Source of the DNA: Clostridiales bacterium
GTDB taxonomy: Bacteria; Bacillota; Clostridia; Oscillospirales; Feifaniaceae
Direction of reading: 5' to 3'
Assembly (NCBI GenBank): GCA_012719075.1
Contig: JAAYBB010000023.1
Coordinates: forward strand, 1-37,673
DNA length: 37,673 nucleotides
Under the pieces are notes generated by a model. It searched no databases. It was not told the DNA's origin and worked only from the letters and a program-made list of their open reading frames with translations. Shown here piece after piece: positions 7,580 through 16,612 of this stretch. The translations under genes were made by a program, and so were the position numbers. The stretch's first letter is position 1. Every line of letters begins with the position of its first letter.

Positions 7580-8109
7580 GCGATGGCGTTGCTGGGGTTG
7601 GGCACGGCCGGCAGCGCCGGGCTGACGGCCGACTGCCCGTCGGGGGTGGTCCATCCCGCGTCGCCGGGCAGGCGCCCGTCGGGGACGGTCAGCGCGTCAT
7701 CGGCTCTGCGCTCGGTGTCGGTCCTCGGCAGGTTGCGCCAATAGAGGTCATTGCGCCAGCTCTGGTCGTCGGGTCGGACCACCACGTCGGACATGGTCTT
7801 GCCCCAGACGTCCAGCGTCTTGAGCTCTACGCCGACCTTGATCTGGGAGAGCAGGTCCGGGTTTGCGCCGATCTCGATGCCGGGGACCCGGGCGGTGCTC
7901 TGCCAGTGCCAGCCCGAGTGGTTGCCGACGGACTTGGGCGCGCGCAGCGAGGCGGGGAGCACCCGCTCGACCTCGCGCACGACCGGCGCCCTTCTGAAGA
8001 TGGCCTCGCCCCTTGTGGTGGTGCGGTTTGCGATGGCGCGGTTTTGCGCCGCGTTGCAGCCGGACAGCAGCAGCGCCAGCAGGGGCAGCAGGATCAGGGC
8101 TCTTTTCAT
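7576..8109 (-). CDS. Predicted lipoprotein, unknown function
   Basis: A 177-residue protein starting MKRALILLPLLALLLSGC, a type II signal peptide with lipobox LLSGC (Cys18). The mature part starts hydrophilic (NAAQNRAIANRTTTRGEAIFRR), has a central stretch with tryptophans (HSGWHWQSTARVPGIEIG) and a proline/aspartate-rich C-terminus. I do not recognise a domain. GAAAGGAGGG lies upstream of the ATG at 8109. It is coupled to the tiny lipoprotein gene downstream (ATGA overlap), so the two are probably one surface-anchored pair. Role unknown; nothing in the neighbouring YihY or EamA genes clarifies it. Confidence 0.72.
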   Translation of the reverse strand: MKRALILLPLLALLLSGCNAAQNRAIANRTTTRGEAIFRRAPVVREVERVLPASLRAPKSVGNHSGWHWQSTARVPGIEIGANPDLLSQIKVGVELKTLDVWGKTMSDVVVRPDDQSWRNDLYWRNLPRTDTERRADDALTVPDGRLPGDAGWTTPDGQSAVSPALPAVPNPSNAIA

Positions 8110-8361
8110 GCGAATGAGGCCCTCCTTTCGCAGTATTTTTCAAATCGCTTATCATGGCTGAAGGTCTCAGCAAGGCGCAGAAAAAGCGGCCTGCGTCTCC
8201 CTTGTAGTCTTCCCCTGTAAAAGAAGATTTTTGATGGCAATTATTATGGAGCCCCCCTGTTCCGATGGATTTTTTTCAAAAATGAAGTATACTAGAACAA
8301 AGGTGCGGCAGATCAGAATTTTCCATTTTTGCTGCCGCAGCCCCCGGAGGGGATGACTTCC

Positions 8362-9288
8362 ATGCACCACACGCTGCGCGACGACATCTACCTGCGGCTC
8401 TATCCCGCCCTGCACCGGTTCGGCGGATTCCACATCCTCTATCGCATGGTCGACCGCTACTTTGAGGACCGCGTCAACGAGGCGGCGGCGCACCTGGCCT
8501 ACTTCTTTCTGTTCTCAGTATTCCCGATTGTCATCTTTCTCAACGCGCTGCTCGCCCTCTTTGCCTTTGACCCGAACCTGCTGCTGTCGCTCGAGACCGT
8601 GATCCCCCAGCCGCTGCTGGAGCTGCTGTCCGCCTACCTGGGCTACCTGCAGCGGGCCCGGTCGGCCACGCTGATGTACACCGGCCTTGCGCTTGCGCTG
8701 TGGTTTTTTTCGCGCGCCACAAGGTCCCTGATCCTCGACATCAACAAGGCCATGCGCATCCGCAGGCAGCGCGGCCCGCTGCACCTGTTTTTGCTCTCGA
8801 TGCTGCTGACGGTCGGGCTGCTGTTCTCGGTGCTGCTGGCGCTGCTGTTTGTGGTCACCGGGCGGCAGGTCATGCAGTGGGTGGGCCAGTGGCTGCCCAC
8901 GCTGGTATCGCTGATCGAGGCCTGGCAGCCGCTGCGCCCGCTGGTCACCGCCGGCTACTTCTTTGTGCTGCTGCTGGCCATGTACACGGTGGCGCCGGCC
9001 CGCCCCGTGCGCCTGGCCGAGGCGCTGCCGGGCACCCTCTTTGCCATGGCGGCCTGGCTGGCCTCCTCCATGCTCTTTTCGCTCTACGTCGACAACTTTT
9101 CGCGGTACAGCCTGCTGTACGGGTCGCTGGGCGCCATCATCGTGCTGATGCTCTGGCTGTATCTGCTGGGGGTGGTGCTGGTCATGGGGGCCCACCTCAA
9201 CGCCATTGTGGCCACCAACCGGCAGTGGCGTCAGCGGCAGGCGCAGATCATGCTGGGGGACCCGCCCCACTACACGTTTAAAGATTGA
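8362..9288 (+). CDS. YihY/BrkB family membrane protein
   Basis: Integral membrane protein of 308 residues of the family once misnamed RNase BN; its biochemical role is not settled. Typical features are the amphipathic start followed by RVNEAAAHLAYFFLFSVFPIVIFLNALL (first helix with the AAHLAYF motif), six predicted membrane segments and the late motif NFSRYSLLYGSLGAIIVLMLWLYLLGVVLVMGAHLNA, which is diagnostic. The ATG at 8362 is preferred over 8353 since GGAGGGG (8346-8352) abuts the latter. A TATACT box at 8288-8293 could be the -10, but I see no good -35. It is followed after about 130 bp by the polysaccharide deacetylase, which has its own promoter. Confidence 0.92.
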   Translation: MHHTLRDDIYLRLYPALHRFGGFHILYRMVDRYFEDRVNEAAAHLAYFFLFSVFPIVIFLNALLALFAFDPNLLLSLETVIPQPLLELLSAYLGYLQRARSATLMYTGLALALWFFSRATRSLILDINKAMRIRRQRGPLHLFLLSMLLTVGLLFSVLLALLFVVTGRQVMQWVGQWLPTLVSLIEAWQPLRPLVTAGYFFVLLLAMYTVAPARPVRLAEALPGTLFAMAAWLASSMLFSLYVDNFSRYSLLYGSLGAIIVLMLWLYLLGVVLVMGAHLNAIVATNRQWRQRQAQIMLGDPPHYTFKD

Positions 9289-9322
9289 CCCCGCAACTTT
9301 GCCTAACGGGCCGGCCGGCGCA

Positions 9323-9351
9323 TTGAGATTTCAAAGGCCCTGTGCTATACT
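9323..9351 (+). promoter_or_regulatory. Promoter for the polysaccharide deacetylase gene
   Basis: TTGAGA (9323-9328), a 17-bp spacer and TATACT (9346-9351), with TGTGC directly upstream of the -10 box. The start codon lies 64 bp after the -10. Confidence 0.75.
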
Positions 9352-9415
9352 TACGTTATTTCCACCTACAAACGGACTCCCCTGTCCAAAGGAGCCCCCG
9401 CAGAAAGGATTTTTG

Positions 9416-10498
<1,083 letters not shown>

Positions 10499-10613
10499 CG
10501 CCGCGCCGCCCTGCCCACCGGAGGGCCGGCGCCGCCGGTGTACCTCCCGCAAGTTCGATTCCCACGGTTGCGCAGGGCACAGACCGCCTTTGCGCAAGAA
10601 GGAGCGTTTTTTG

Positions 10614-11489
10614 ATGAGACCACTCTGGCCCAGGGCCTTTTTGGGCGCCCTCTGCTTTGCCGGCTGGCGCCTCTACCTGATCACCGACCTGACCGAGCCC
10701 TTCACCGGCTTTTTGCGGCGCGGACAACCCTTTGGCATGCTCTTTGTGGGTATGCTGGGCCTGTTTTTGCTGGTGCTCGACCTCAAGCAGCGGGCCCGCA
10801 TCCGGCGGCTGCCCGCGCCGGAGGCCGGCGCGGGCGCCGGGGTGGGCGCCGCGCGGCTGCTGGTGGCGCTGGCGGCCGCGGCCGGCCTGGGCGGGTCGGC
10901 CTTTTTGGCCCTGCAGGAGGGCTTTCGCCTGCACGGGGCCTATGCGGCCGGCGCGGGGCTGACCGCCCTCTCGCTGCTGTTGCTGCTGCCCGCGCAGCAG
11001 GGACGGCGCGCGCGCGACGGCGCGGCCTGGGGGCTGTGCATGGTGCCGGTGGGCTGGTCGCTGCTGGCGCTGCTGGCCTCCCACATGGCCAACAACACGC
11101 TGGCCGCCGTGCCCGAGAACGCCTTTACCGTCATCGGCTGCGGCCTGCTGACGCTGGCCCTCTACGGGGAGGCCAGGCGCTGCGCACTGGGCTGCGCCGA
11201 CCCCGCGCTGCGTGGCACGCAGGCCGCCGCGGTGTTCCTGACGGCCGCGGTGCTGCCCCAGGCCCTGCTGCGGGCGCTGGTGCCCGCCCTCTCCGCCCTG
11301 TTCATCTCCCGCTGCACCGCCATTGACCTGGCACTGATCGCGCTGATTCCCTGGCTCTGGCAGCGCTTTGCGGCCCTCGAGCGGCAGGCGCTGAGGCAGG
11401 CCGACACCCATATCAAAGACGCGCAGGAGGAGGTACACGATGAAACAGTCCCATCTCTCCCGGAGGTATCAGCGGACGGCGGGTGCTGA
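10614..11489 (+). CDS. Polytopic membrane protein of unknown function
   Basis: A 291-residue protein with about seven or eight hydrophobic segments (roughly 5-22, 39-56, 80-100, 107-126, 137-158, 171-187, 203-222, 229-249) and a charged, Gln/Glu-rich C-terminus. I recognise no family motif. The ATG at 10614 follows AAGAAGGAG. Its last 50 bp overlap the start of the aminotransferase gene in another frame, whose ribosome binding site (GAGGAGG) lies inside this coding region, so the two are probably translationally linked. The overlap means that the C-terminal tail is constrained by two reading frames. Transport of an amino-acid-like compound handled by the aminotransferase is only a guess. Confidence 0.72.
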   Translation: MRPLWPRAFLGALCFAGWRLYLITDLTEPFTGFLRRGQPFGMLFVGMLGLFLLVLDLKQRARIRRLPAPEAGAGAGVGAARLLVALAAAAGLGGSAFLALQEGFRLHGAYAAGAGLTALSLLLLLPAQQGRRARDGAAWGLCMVPVGWSLLALLASHMANNTLAAVPENAFTVIGCGLLTLALYGEARRCALGCADPALRGTQAAAVFLTAAVLPQALLRALVPALSALFISRCTAIDLALIALIPWLWQRFAALERQALRQADTHIKDAQEEVHDETVPSLPEVSADGGC

Positions 11490-12594
11490 GGCCGCCCCGC
11501 CCGCACCGGCGCCCCGCAGGCAGCCGGTCATCAACCTGACCATCGGCGACCCCGACAAGACCACCGACCCCATCATCACGAGGGCGGCCTTTGAGGACGT
11601 GCTGGCCGGGTACACCCACTATGCCCACCCGCTAGGCGACCCCGAGCTGCGCGACGAGATCTGCCGCTACTACCGCGAGGAATACGGCATGTCCATCGGG
11701 CGGGACAACGTGCTGGTGACCACGGCCGGCAATGTGGCCATGTACCTGGCCATGCAGGCGCTGCTCGACCCCGGCGACGAGGTCATTGTGGCCACGCCCT
11801 GCTTCTTTGTCTACTTTGAGCAGATCCGCATGGCCGGCGGCGTCCCGGTCGAGGTGCCCACCTTTGCCGAAAACGACTTTCGGCTGGAGGCGGCGCGCAT
11901 GGAGGCGGCGGTCACGCCGAAGACCAAGGCCATCCTGTTCAACACGCCCTGCAACCCGACCGGCATGTGCTACGACCGGGCCGGCCTCGAGGCCGTGGCC
12001 GACATCGCCCGCCGCCACGACCTGGTCGTGGTGGCCGACGACATCTACACCGCCCTCTCCTTCGAGACCCCCTTTGTGCCCATCGCCTCGCTCGAGGGCA
12101 TGGCCGATCGCACGGTCACCATCAACAGCTTTTCCAAGAACTTCACGATGGCGGGCTGGCGCATTGGCAACATCGTGGCGGCGCCCGACATCATCCGCGC
12201 GCTGGGCCAGGTCAACGACTGCGTCGTGTTTGGGGCGCCCATGCCCTCACAGCGCGCCGCGCTGCACGCGCTGCGCAACCGGGAGGCCATCGTGCCCAAG
12301 GTCGTCGAACTCTACCGCGAGCGGGTGAACTACGCCTTTTCGCGCATTGAGGAAATCCCCGGCCTCAAGGCTGTCCGTCCGCAGGGGACCTTTTACCTCT
12401 TTCCCGACATCCGGGGCAGCGGGCTGAGCTCGGGCGCGGTGGTGGCGCGTCTGGCCGAGGAGGGCGTGCTGGTCAAGTCGGGGGCCGACTTCGGCGCCAG
12501 CGGCGAGGGCTATGTGCGCATCTCCTGCACCGTGGGCATCGAGGCGCTCAAAGAGGCCTTCGACCGCATTGCGCAGATGCCGGAGTTCCAGTGA
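11440..12594 (+). CDS. Class I/II pyridoxal-phosphate aminotransferase
   Basis: Cytosolic PLP enzyme of fold type I transferring amino groups between an amino acid and a 2-oxo acid. In the 384-residue protein the key elements are IGDPDKTT (about 35-42), YAHPLGDPELR, TAGNVAMYLAMQAL (cofactor-phosphate turn), NTPCNPTG (168-175), VVVADDIY (197-203) and SFSKNFTMAGWRIG (230-243), in which Lys233 forms the Schiff base; RISC near the end carries the carboxylate-binding Arg. These fit the aspartate/aromatic aminotransferase subfamily; the substrate is not predictable. The first 28 residues are a low-complexity Ala/Pro stretch. ATG 11440 follows GAGGAGG. It lies between a membrane protein gene and a Ddl-type ligase gene. 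Confidence 0.93.
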   Translation: MKQSHLSRRYQRTAGAEAAPPAPAPRRQPVINLTIGDPDKTTDPIITRAAFEDVLAGYTHYAHPLGDPELRDEICRYYREEYGMSIGRDNVLVTTAGNVAMYLAMQALLDPGDEVIVATPCFFVYFEQIRMAGGVPVEVPTFAENDFRLEAARMEAAVTPKTKAILFNTPCNPTGMCYDRAGLEAVADIARRHDLVVVADDIYTALSFETPFVPIASLEGMADRTVTINSFSKNFTMAGWRIGNIVAAPDIIRALGQVNDCVVFGAPMPSQRAALHALRNREAIVPKVVELYRERVNYAFSRIEEIPGLKAVRPQGTFYLFPDIRGSGLSSGAVVARLAEEGVLVKSGADFGASGEGYVRISCTVGIEALKEAFDRIAQMPEFQ

Positions 12595-12683
12595 GGGCTG
12601 AATTTTCGGCTTTTTGCAGGTTGCATCCATAATGGACAGGTTGCCGGACATATGCTTGGTACGTACGGGAGGTGCTTACAGTT

Positions 12684-13889
12684 ATGAAGCTTTCGGTGGG
12701 GGTATTTTTCGGAGGCCGGTCGGTGGAGCACGAGGTCTCGGTCATCACGGCGGTGCAGGCCATGCACGCGATGGACAAAGCCCGCTACGAGGTCCTGCCC
12801 TTTTACACGACCAAGGAGGGGGTGCTCTACACCGGGGACGCCCTGTTTGAAATCGAGCGCTACCGCGACATTGCGGCCCTGCTCGCGCTCTGTACGCCGG
12901 TCGTGCTGCAGCGGCGGCGGGACGGCGTTTACGCCATGCGGGCCGAGCCGAAGCGCTTTGGCAGCAACGAGCTCGGCCGCGTCGACGTGGCCTTCCCGGC
13001 CGTGCACGGCACCAACACCGAGGACGGGTCGCTGCAGGGCTTCTTCGAGACGCTGCTGCTGCCCTATGCCGGCTGCGACGTGCTCTCCTCGGCGCTGGGC
13101 ATGGACAAAATGGCCCAAAAGCAGGTGCTCAAGGACGCCGGGCTGCCGGTGCTGGACGCGATCTGCTTCCACACCCGCGACTATGTGCGGGACGCGGAGG
13201 CCATGCTGAACAATATCGAGGCGCGCTTTGGCTACCCGGTCATTGTCAAGCCGGTCAACCTGGGCTCCTCGGTCGGCATCGGCGTGGCAAATGACCGCGA
13301 GGCGCTGCGCGCCGCCATCGACCAGGCCTCGGGCTTTGCCTTCCGGCTGCTCTGCGAGCGGGCGGTGGGGCAGCTGCGCGAGATCAACTGCGCGGTGCTC
13401 GGGGACTACGAGGAGGTCGTCCCCTCGTTTCTGGAGGAGCCGGTCACCTCGGGCGAGATCCTCTCCTACACCGACAAGTACCTGTCGGGCGGGGGGGCCA
13501 AGCAGGGCCAGAAGGGCGCCGGCATGTCGGGCGCCCGGCGCAGACTGCCGGCCGATCTGCCACCCGAAAAGGCGCAGGAGATCCGCGAGCTGGCGCTGGC
13601 CGCCTTTCACGCGCTGGGCTGCAACGGCGTCGTGCGCATCGACTTTCTGATCGACACGGCCGACGGCGACCGGGTGTATATCAACGAGCCCAACACCATC
13701 CCGGGCTCGCTGGCCTTTTACCTGTTCCAGCCGGCCGGCATCCCCTACGACCGCCTGATCGACCGCCTGATCGAGCTGGCCCTCAAGCGGCAGCGCGAGC
13801 GCGCCACGCTGATCTTCAGCTACGAGACCAATATTTTCGACACCAAGCAGACCGGCGCCCTCAAGGGGATCAAGGGGATGAAGGGGTAG
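12684..13889 (+). CDS. ddl: D-alanine--D-alanine ligase family protein (variant motifs)
   Basis: ATP-grasp ligase; the family joins D-Ala to D-Ala (or D-Ser / D-lactate in resistance forms) for peptidoglycan precursors in the cytoplasm. The 401-residue protein has GVFFGGRSVEHEVSV (6-20), VHGTNTEDGSLQG (108-119), GYPVIVKPVNLGSSVGIG (183-200, nucleotide loop), a mobile loop with SYTDKYLSGG (261-270), and YINEPNTIPGSLAFYLF (332-348), holding the metal-binding Glu and Asn. Two details differ from standard Ddl: HGTNTEDG instead of HGxxGEDG, and NTIPGSLAFYLF where NTLPGFT with a later Ser is usual, so the second substrate may not be D-Ala. GGGAGG precedes ATG 12684, and a hairpin terminator follows. 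Confidence 0.88.
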   Translation: MKLSVGVFFGGRSVEHEVSVITAVQAMHAMDKARYEVLPFYTTKEGVLYTGDALFEIERYRDIAALLALCTPVVLQRRRDGVYAMRAEPKRFGSNELGRVDVAFPAVHGTNTEDGSLQGFFETLLLPYAGCDVLSSALGMDKMAQKQVLKDAGLPVLDAICFHTRDYVRDAEAMLNNIEARFGYPVIVKPVNLGSSVGIGVANDREALRAAIDQASGFAFRLLCERAVGQLREINCAVLGDYEEVVPSFLEEPVTSGEILSYTDKYLSGGGAKQGQKGAGMSGARRRLPADLPPEKAQEIRELALAAFHALGCNGVVRIDFLIDTADGDRVYINEPNTIPGSLAFYLFQPAGIPYDRLIDRLIELALKRQRERATLIFSYETNIFDTKQTGALKGIKGMKG

Positions 13890-13908
13890 CGCGGCAAAGA
13901 GCGCACGG

Positions 13909-13988
13909 CCGGGGCAGCGCCGCAGAGATGCGCTGCAGGGGACCGCAACCGGGATAGCGCTGCAGAGACGCGCCGCAGAGGGCCGTAG
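13909..13988 (+). repeat. Two diverged 40-bp tandem units
   Basis: Units 13909-13948 and 13949-13988 start CCGGG and match at 31 of 40 positions without gaps; all nine differences are transitions (C/T or A/G). A stub of a third copy, CCGGA, follows. Confidence 0.7.
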
Positions 13989-14021
13989 CCGGACGGATGC
14001 TTTAAATGGATTCTTTTACCG

Positions 14022-14060
14022 CAAGGCGGCACCCGGAGAGGGTGCCGCCTTGTTTGCCGT
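14022..14060 (+). terminator. Intrinsic terminator of ddl
   Basis: Arms CAAGGCGGCACCC (14022-14034) and GGGTGCCGCCTTG (14040-14052) form a perfect 13-bp stem with a 5-nt loop, followed by TTTGCCGTT. Confidence 0.75.
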
Positions 14061-14423
14061 TATTGATTAAGATCGCGGACATGGGCCTTGGTGACGGATA
14101 AAACACGTCTCTATTTAGCTGCCCCTGGAAGGCCGAGAACACAGGTCTTGCCCCCAGATACGCTGCCGGCCCAACCGTCGCTCTTTCAAGGTCGCAGCCA
14201 CCGCCGCGGCCTTATAAGGCGGGGAGGAACAGGCCGGTAGCAGCGCGCCTGGGGCAAGCCCTGTACCAGCAGCCTTTCAAGGGCGGCTGGATGAGGAGGC
14301 AGCGTTTCTGTGGCCAAGTCTCACGCCGGTGACCGTAAAAAGCCGGTGAGTCGGGCGGGCCCTGATCCAGGATGCAAGGAGCAAGACAAAGGGCCAAGGC
14401 CAAAAGGCCCCCGCCAACAGGCC

Positions 14424-15209
14424 TCACACCGGCTTCTTCACGCCGTCCCTCGCCATTTCGGCCTCCTTGCCGACCGTAAAGCGCTTGAACAGCGCAAAGG
14501 CCGCGTCCTCCATCCCGTGCGCCGCGTCGGCCGGCACCTGCATCGGCGGGGTCCCCTTGTCGGCCAACACCCGCGCCAGCAGCCGCTGCGCAAAGCGCGG
14601 GTTCTTGACCAGCAGCGGGCCCAGCGCGTTGGTGAAGATCAGCCCCTCCCGCCGGGCGCCCTCGGCGCCGGCGCCGTCGTTGCCGCGCCCGTAGAGCACC
14701 TCGCCCAGCGGCGCCTGTCCGGGGCCCAGTGCCGTGTCGACAATCTGGATCTGACTGCCGTACAATTCCAGGGGATCCTCCTCCAAAAGGCGAAACCAGA
14801 GGTCGTCGCCGTAGACGCTGCCCCGCTCGGTGCAGACCATGTCCAGCAGCCCCAGCCCTTCAAAGGACGCGTGGGGCGGCAGGCGCCGGGTCTCTCGCGC
14901 CAGCAGCGTGCCGGCGCTGCCAATGGCCAGCACCCGGCCGCGCTGCGCCGCAAAGCCGGCCAGCTCTGCCCGCTGGGGTCGCAGCCCCGTGAGCAGCGCC
15001 GGCATCACGCGCAGCTCGCCGCTGCAGAACAGCAGCAGGTCGGCCCAGTCGAGCGGCAGCGTCTGTCCGGGGCGCTCCAGCCGCCGGATGCGGACCGAGA
15101 TGCCCAGCAGCGCCCCCACCCGCTGCAGCGCCATCAGGTTGCCGCGGTCGCCGTGCAGGTGCAGGCTGTCGGGGTACATCCACAGGACATTGACGCAGGG
15201 CTGCTCCAC
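14424..15209 (-). CDS. GatD-like glutamine amidotransferase homologue lacking catalytic Cys and His
   Basis: GatD is the glutaminase half of the MurT/GatD complex that amidates D-Glu of lipid II to iso-glutamine. This 261-residue protein aligns with GatD over its length: SLHLHGDRGNLMALQ near the N-terminus, FEGLGLLDM (116-124), YGRGND (173-178) and LGPLLVKNP (196-204). The nucleophile elbow ICGGYQ of GatD reads IGSAGT here, so the catalytic Cys is Gly97 (codon 14919-14921); the LHGP histidine is Leu196 in NALGP (codon 14622-14624). The HGGR loop region also differs. It therefore cannot be a normal glutaminase. It starts at GTG 15209 behind AAAGGGGGGAG, 14 bp after murT, and is clearly co-transcribed. 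A structural or ammonia-independent role is inferred. Confidence 0.85.
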   Translation of the reverse strand: MEQPCVNVLWMYPDSLHLHGDRGNLMALQRVGALLGISVRIRRLERPGQTLPLDWADLLLFCSGELRVMPALLTGLRPQRAELAGFAAQRGRVLAIGSAGTLLARETRRLPPHASFEGLGLLDMVCTERGSVYGDDLWFRLLEEDPLELYGSQIQIVDTALGPGQAPLGEVLYGRGNDGAGAEGARREGLIFTNALGPLLVKNPRFAQRLLARVLADKGTPPMQVPADAAHGMEDAAFALFKRFTVGKEAEMARDGVKKPV

Positions 15210-15223
15210 GCTGCTCCCCCCTT

Positions 15224-16597
15224 TCAGCCTTCGGCCGCGCCGGCCAGGCCCTTTGCCGCGGCGACCAGCTCTTCAAACACCCGCAGCAGCGTGATCAGGT
15301 ACACGTTTGAGCCCTGCTGGCGGTCAAGCGCACGCAACACCTCGCGGCCGTCGTTGCTGGGCACGATGCAGATGCGCTCCTCGGGCACGCCGGCATAGCG
15401 CAGCCGAATGGCCGAGTCGTAGCACACGGTGTCCGAAAAGCAGAGGTAACGCGTCACCTCCGAGGCCTCCAGCCGCTCAAAGTCGCAGTCGTAGGTGTAG
15501 AAGGTGTTGGTGTAGTAGGGGTAGTCGTCGCGGATTTCGCCAAGGCCCAGCACGACGATCTTGGGCGCAGGGTCGGCGGCGATGTGGTTGATGGCGCTCT
15601 GCAGCGTCTCGGGGTTCTCCTGCTTCATGCGGATGTACTGCACGGTCTTGTCGCCGAGCGCAAAGCGCTCAAAGCGGCCGCCGATGTTGACAAAGTCGGC
15701 GCAGGCCGAGGCGATGACCGCGGGCGGCAGGCCAAAGGCCCGCGCAATGGCGACGGCGGCGCTGTAGCAGTAGAGGAAGTAGGGGGTGGCGTAGCCAAAG
15801 GGATAGGGGTCTCCGTCGACCGAGAAGCGCCCGTTTTCGTAGTCGACGTCGGCCACGAGGCAGTCGGGGCGGGGACTGCTGGCATAGCCGCAGCCGGTGC
15901 AGCAAAAGGGGCCGACGTTGTCCACATTGTAGACGTCAAAGCGGATGGGCTGGCTGCAGAAGGGGCAGGGGACCGTCGTGGTCAGCGGCCCCGGCTTTTG
16001 AAAGCTCTTGTCGTTCTGCTCGACGCCGAAGGTGACCGTGCGCTCGGCCAGGGCGCGCAGGCTGCCGGCGCTGGGCTCCTCGTTGTTGAGGTAGAGCACC
16101 GTGTCGCGGCGGATGACCTGCCGGAGCTTGTCGTAAATGATGTCGGGCGCGCCGTTGCGCTGCACCTGGTCCTTTTGCAGGTTGGTCACGCAGAGGTGCC
16201 CCGGCCGCAGCTGGCCGGCCGTGATGGGCAAAAAGCGCTCGTCGGCCTCCATTAAGATGAGGTCGGCGCGCACCCGGCCAAAGGGACTCGTGTGCGCGAT
16301 CAGGCTGGTGGCGATGCCGGGGGTCAGGTTGGCGCCCTGCCGGTTGACCGCCAGGCGGTAGCCCGCCCGCTCGAACATGTGGGCCAGCAGGTTGGTGGTG
16401 GTGCTCTTGCCGTTGGTGCCGGTGACAAAGACGGTGCGCGCGGGGTCGGTCCCCCGCAGGTGCTGCAGGAACAGCGGGTCGATTTTGAGCGCGAGGCTGC
16501 CGGGCAGGTTGGTACCGCGCCCCCTGGCCAGGAGCCGGATGGCGAGGGCCGCCAGCTTGCCGGCCCAAAGGGCTGCCAAAAAACGAAGGCGCTGCAT
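15224..16597 (-). CDS. murT: MurT-like Mur ligase family protein
   Basis: MurT is the ATP-dependent synthetase half of the lipid II amidotransferase. This 457-residue protein has a Mur-ligase ATP loop TGTNGKSTTTN (59-69), the GANLTPGIATSL segment typical of MurT, and an inserted zinc ribbon with CPFC (211-214) and CCTGC (232-236). In the C-terminal domain, canonical MurT has NPAGFN/NPAGMN and a DGRDxSW segment that supplies the Asp completing the GatD triad; here these read NPETLQ (328-333) and RDDYPYYTNTFYTYDCDFE (about 356-374), a clear divergence that parallels the lost GatD active site. ATG 16597 follows GGAGG. A promoter lies about 320 bp upstream, leaving a long leader. Confidence 0.88.
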   Translation of the reverse strand: MQRLRFLAALWAGKLAALAIRLLARGRGTNLPGSLALKIDPLFLQHLRGTDPARTVFVTGTNGKSTTTNLLAHMFERAGYRLAVNRQGANLTPGIATSLIAHTSPFGRVRADLILMEADERFLPITAGQLRPGHLCVTNLQKDQVQRNGAPDIIYDKLRQVIRRDTVLYLNNEEPSAGSLRALAERTVTFGVEQNDKSFQKPGPLTTTVPCPFCSQPIRFDVYNVDNVGPFCCTGCGYASSPRPDCLVADVDYENGRFSVDGDPYPFGYATPYFLYCYSAAVAIARAFGLPPAVIASACADFVNIGGRFERFALGDKTVQYIRMKQENPETLQSAINHIAADPAPKIVVLGLGEIRDDYPYYTNTFYTYDCDFERLEASEVTRYLCFSDTVCYDSAIRLRYAGVPEERICIVPSNDGREVLRALDRQQGSNVYLITLLRVFEELVAAAKGLAGAAEG

Positions 16598-16612
16598 GAC
16601 GTTCCTCCAAAC

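Larger units (their letters stand above)
13890..14423. other. Intergenic region between convergent ddl and gatD-like genes
   Basis: About 534 bp without a supportable gene. It contains a two-copy 40-bp tandem repeat (13909-13988) and the ddl terminator (14022-14052). The remainder, 14060-14420, is of mixed composition; I tried to fit cobalamin, SAM and glycine riboswitch cores and found none convincing. Confidence 0.5.

Noticed and set aside
10550-10575. Sequence AAGTTCGATTCCCACGG resembles the T-arm of a tRNA
   Set aside because: No acceptor, D-arm or anticodon stem can be drawn around it, and it lies between two closely spaced genes.
14060-14420. Possible riboswitch or structured RNA between ddl and the gatD-like gene
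   Set aside because: I could not find the conserved cores of cobalamin, SAM, glycine or T-box elements, and both neighbouring genes point into the region, so no gene is left for it to regulate.
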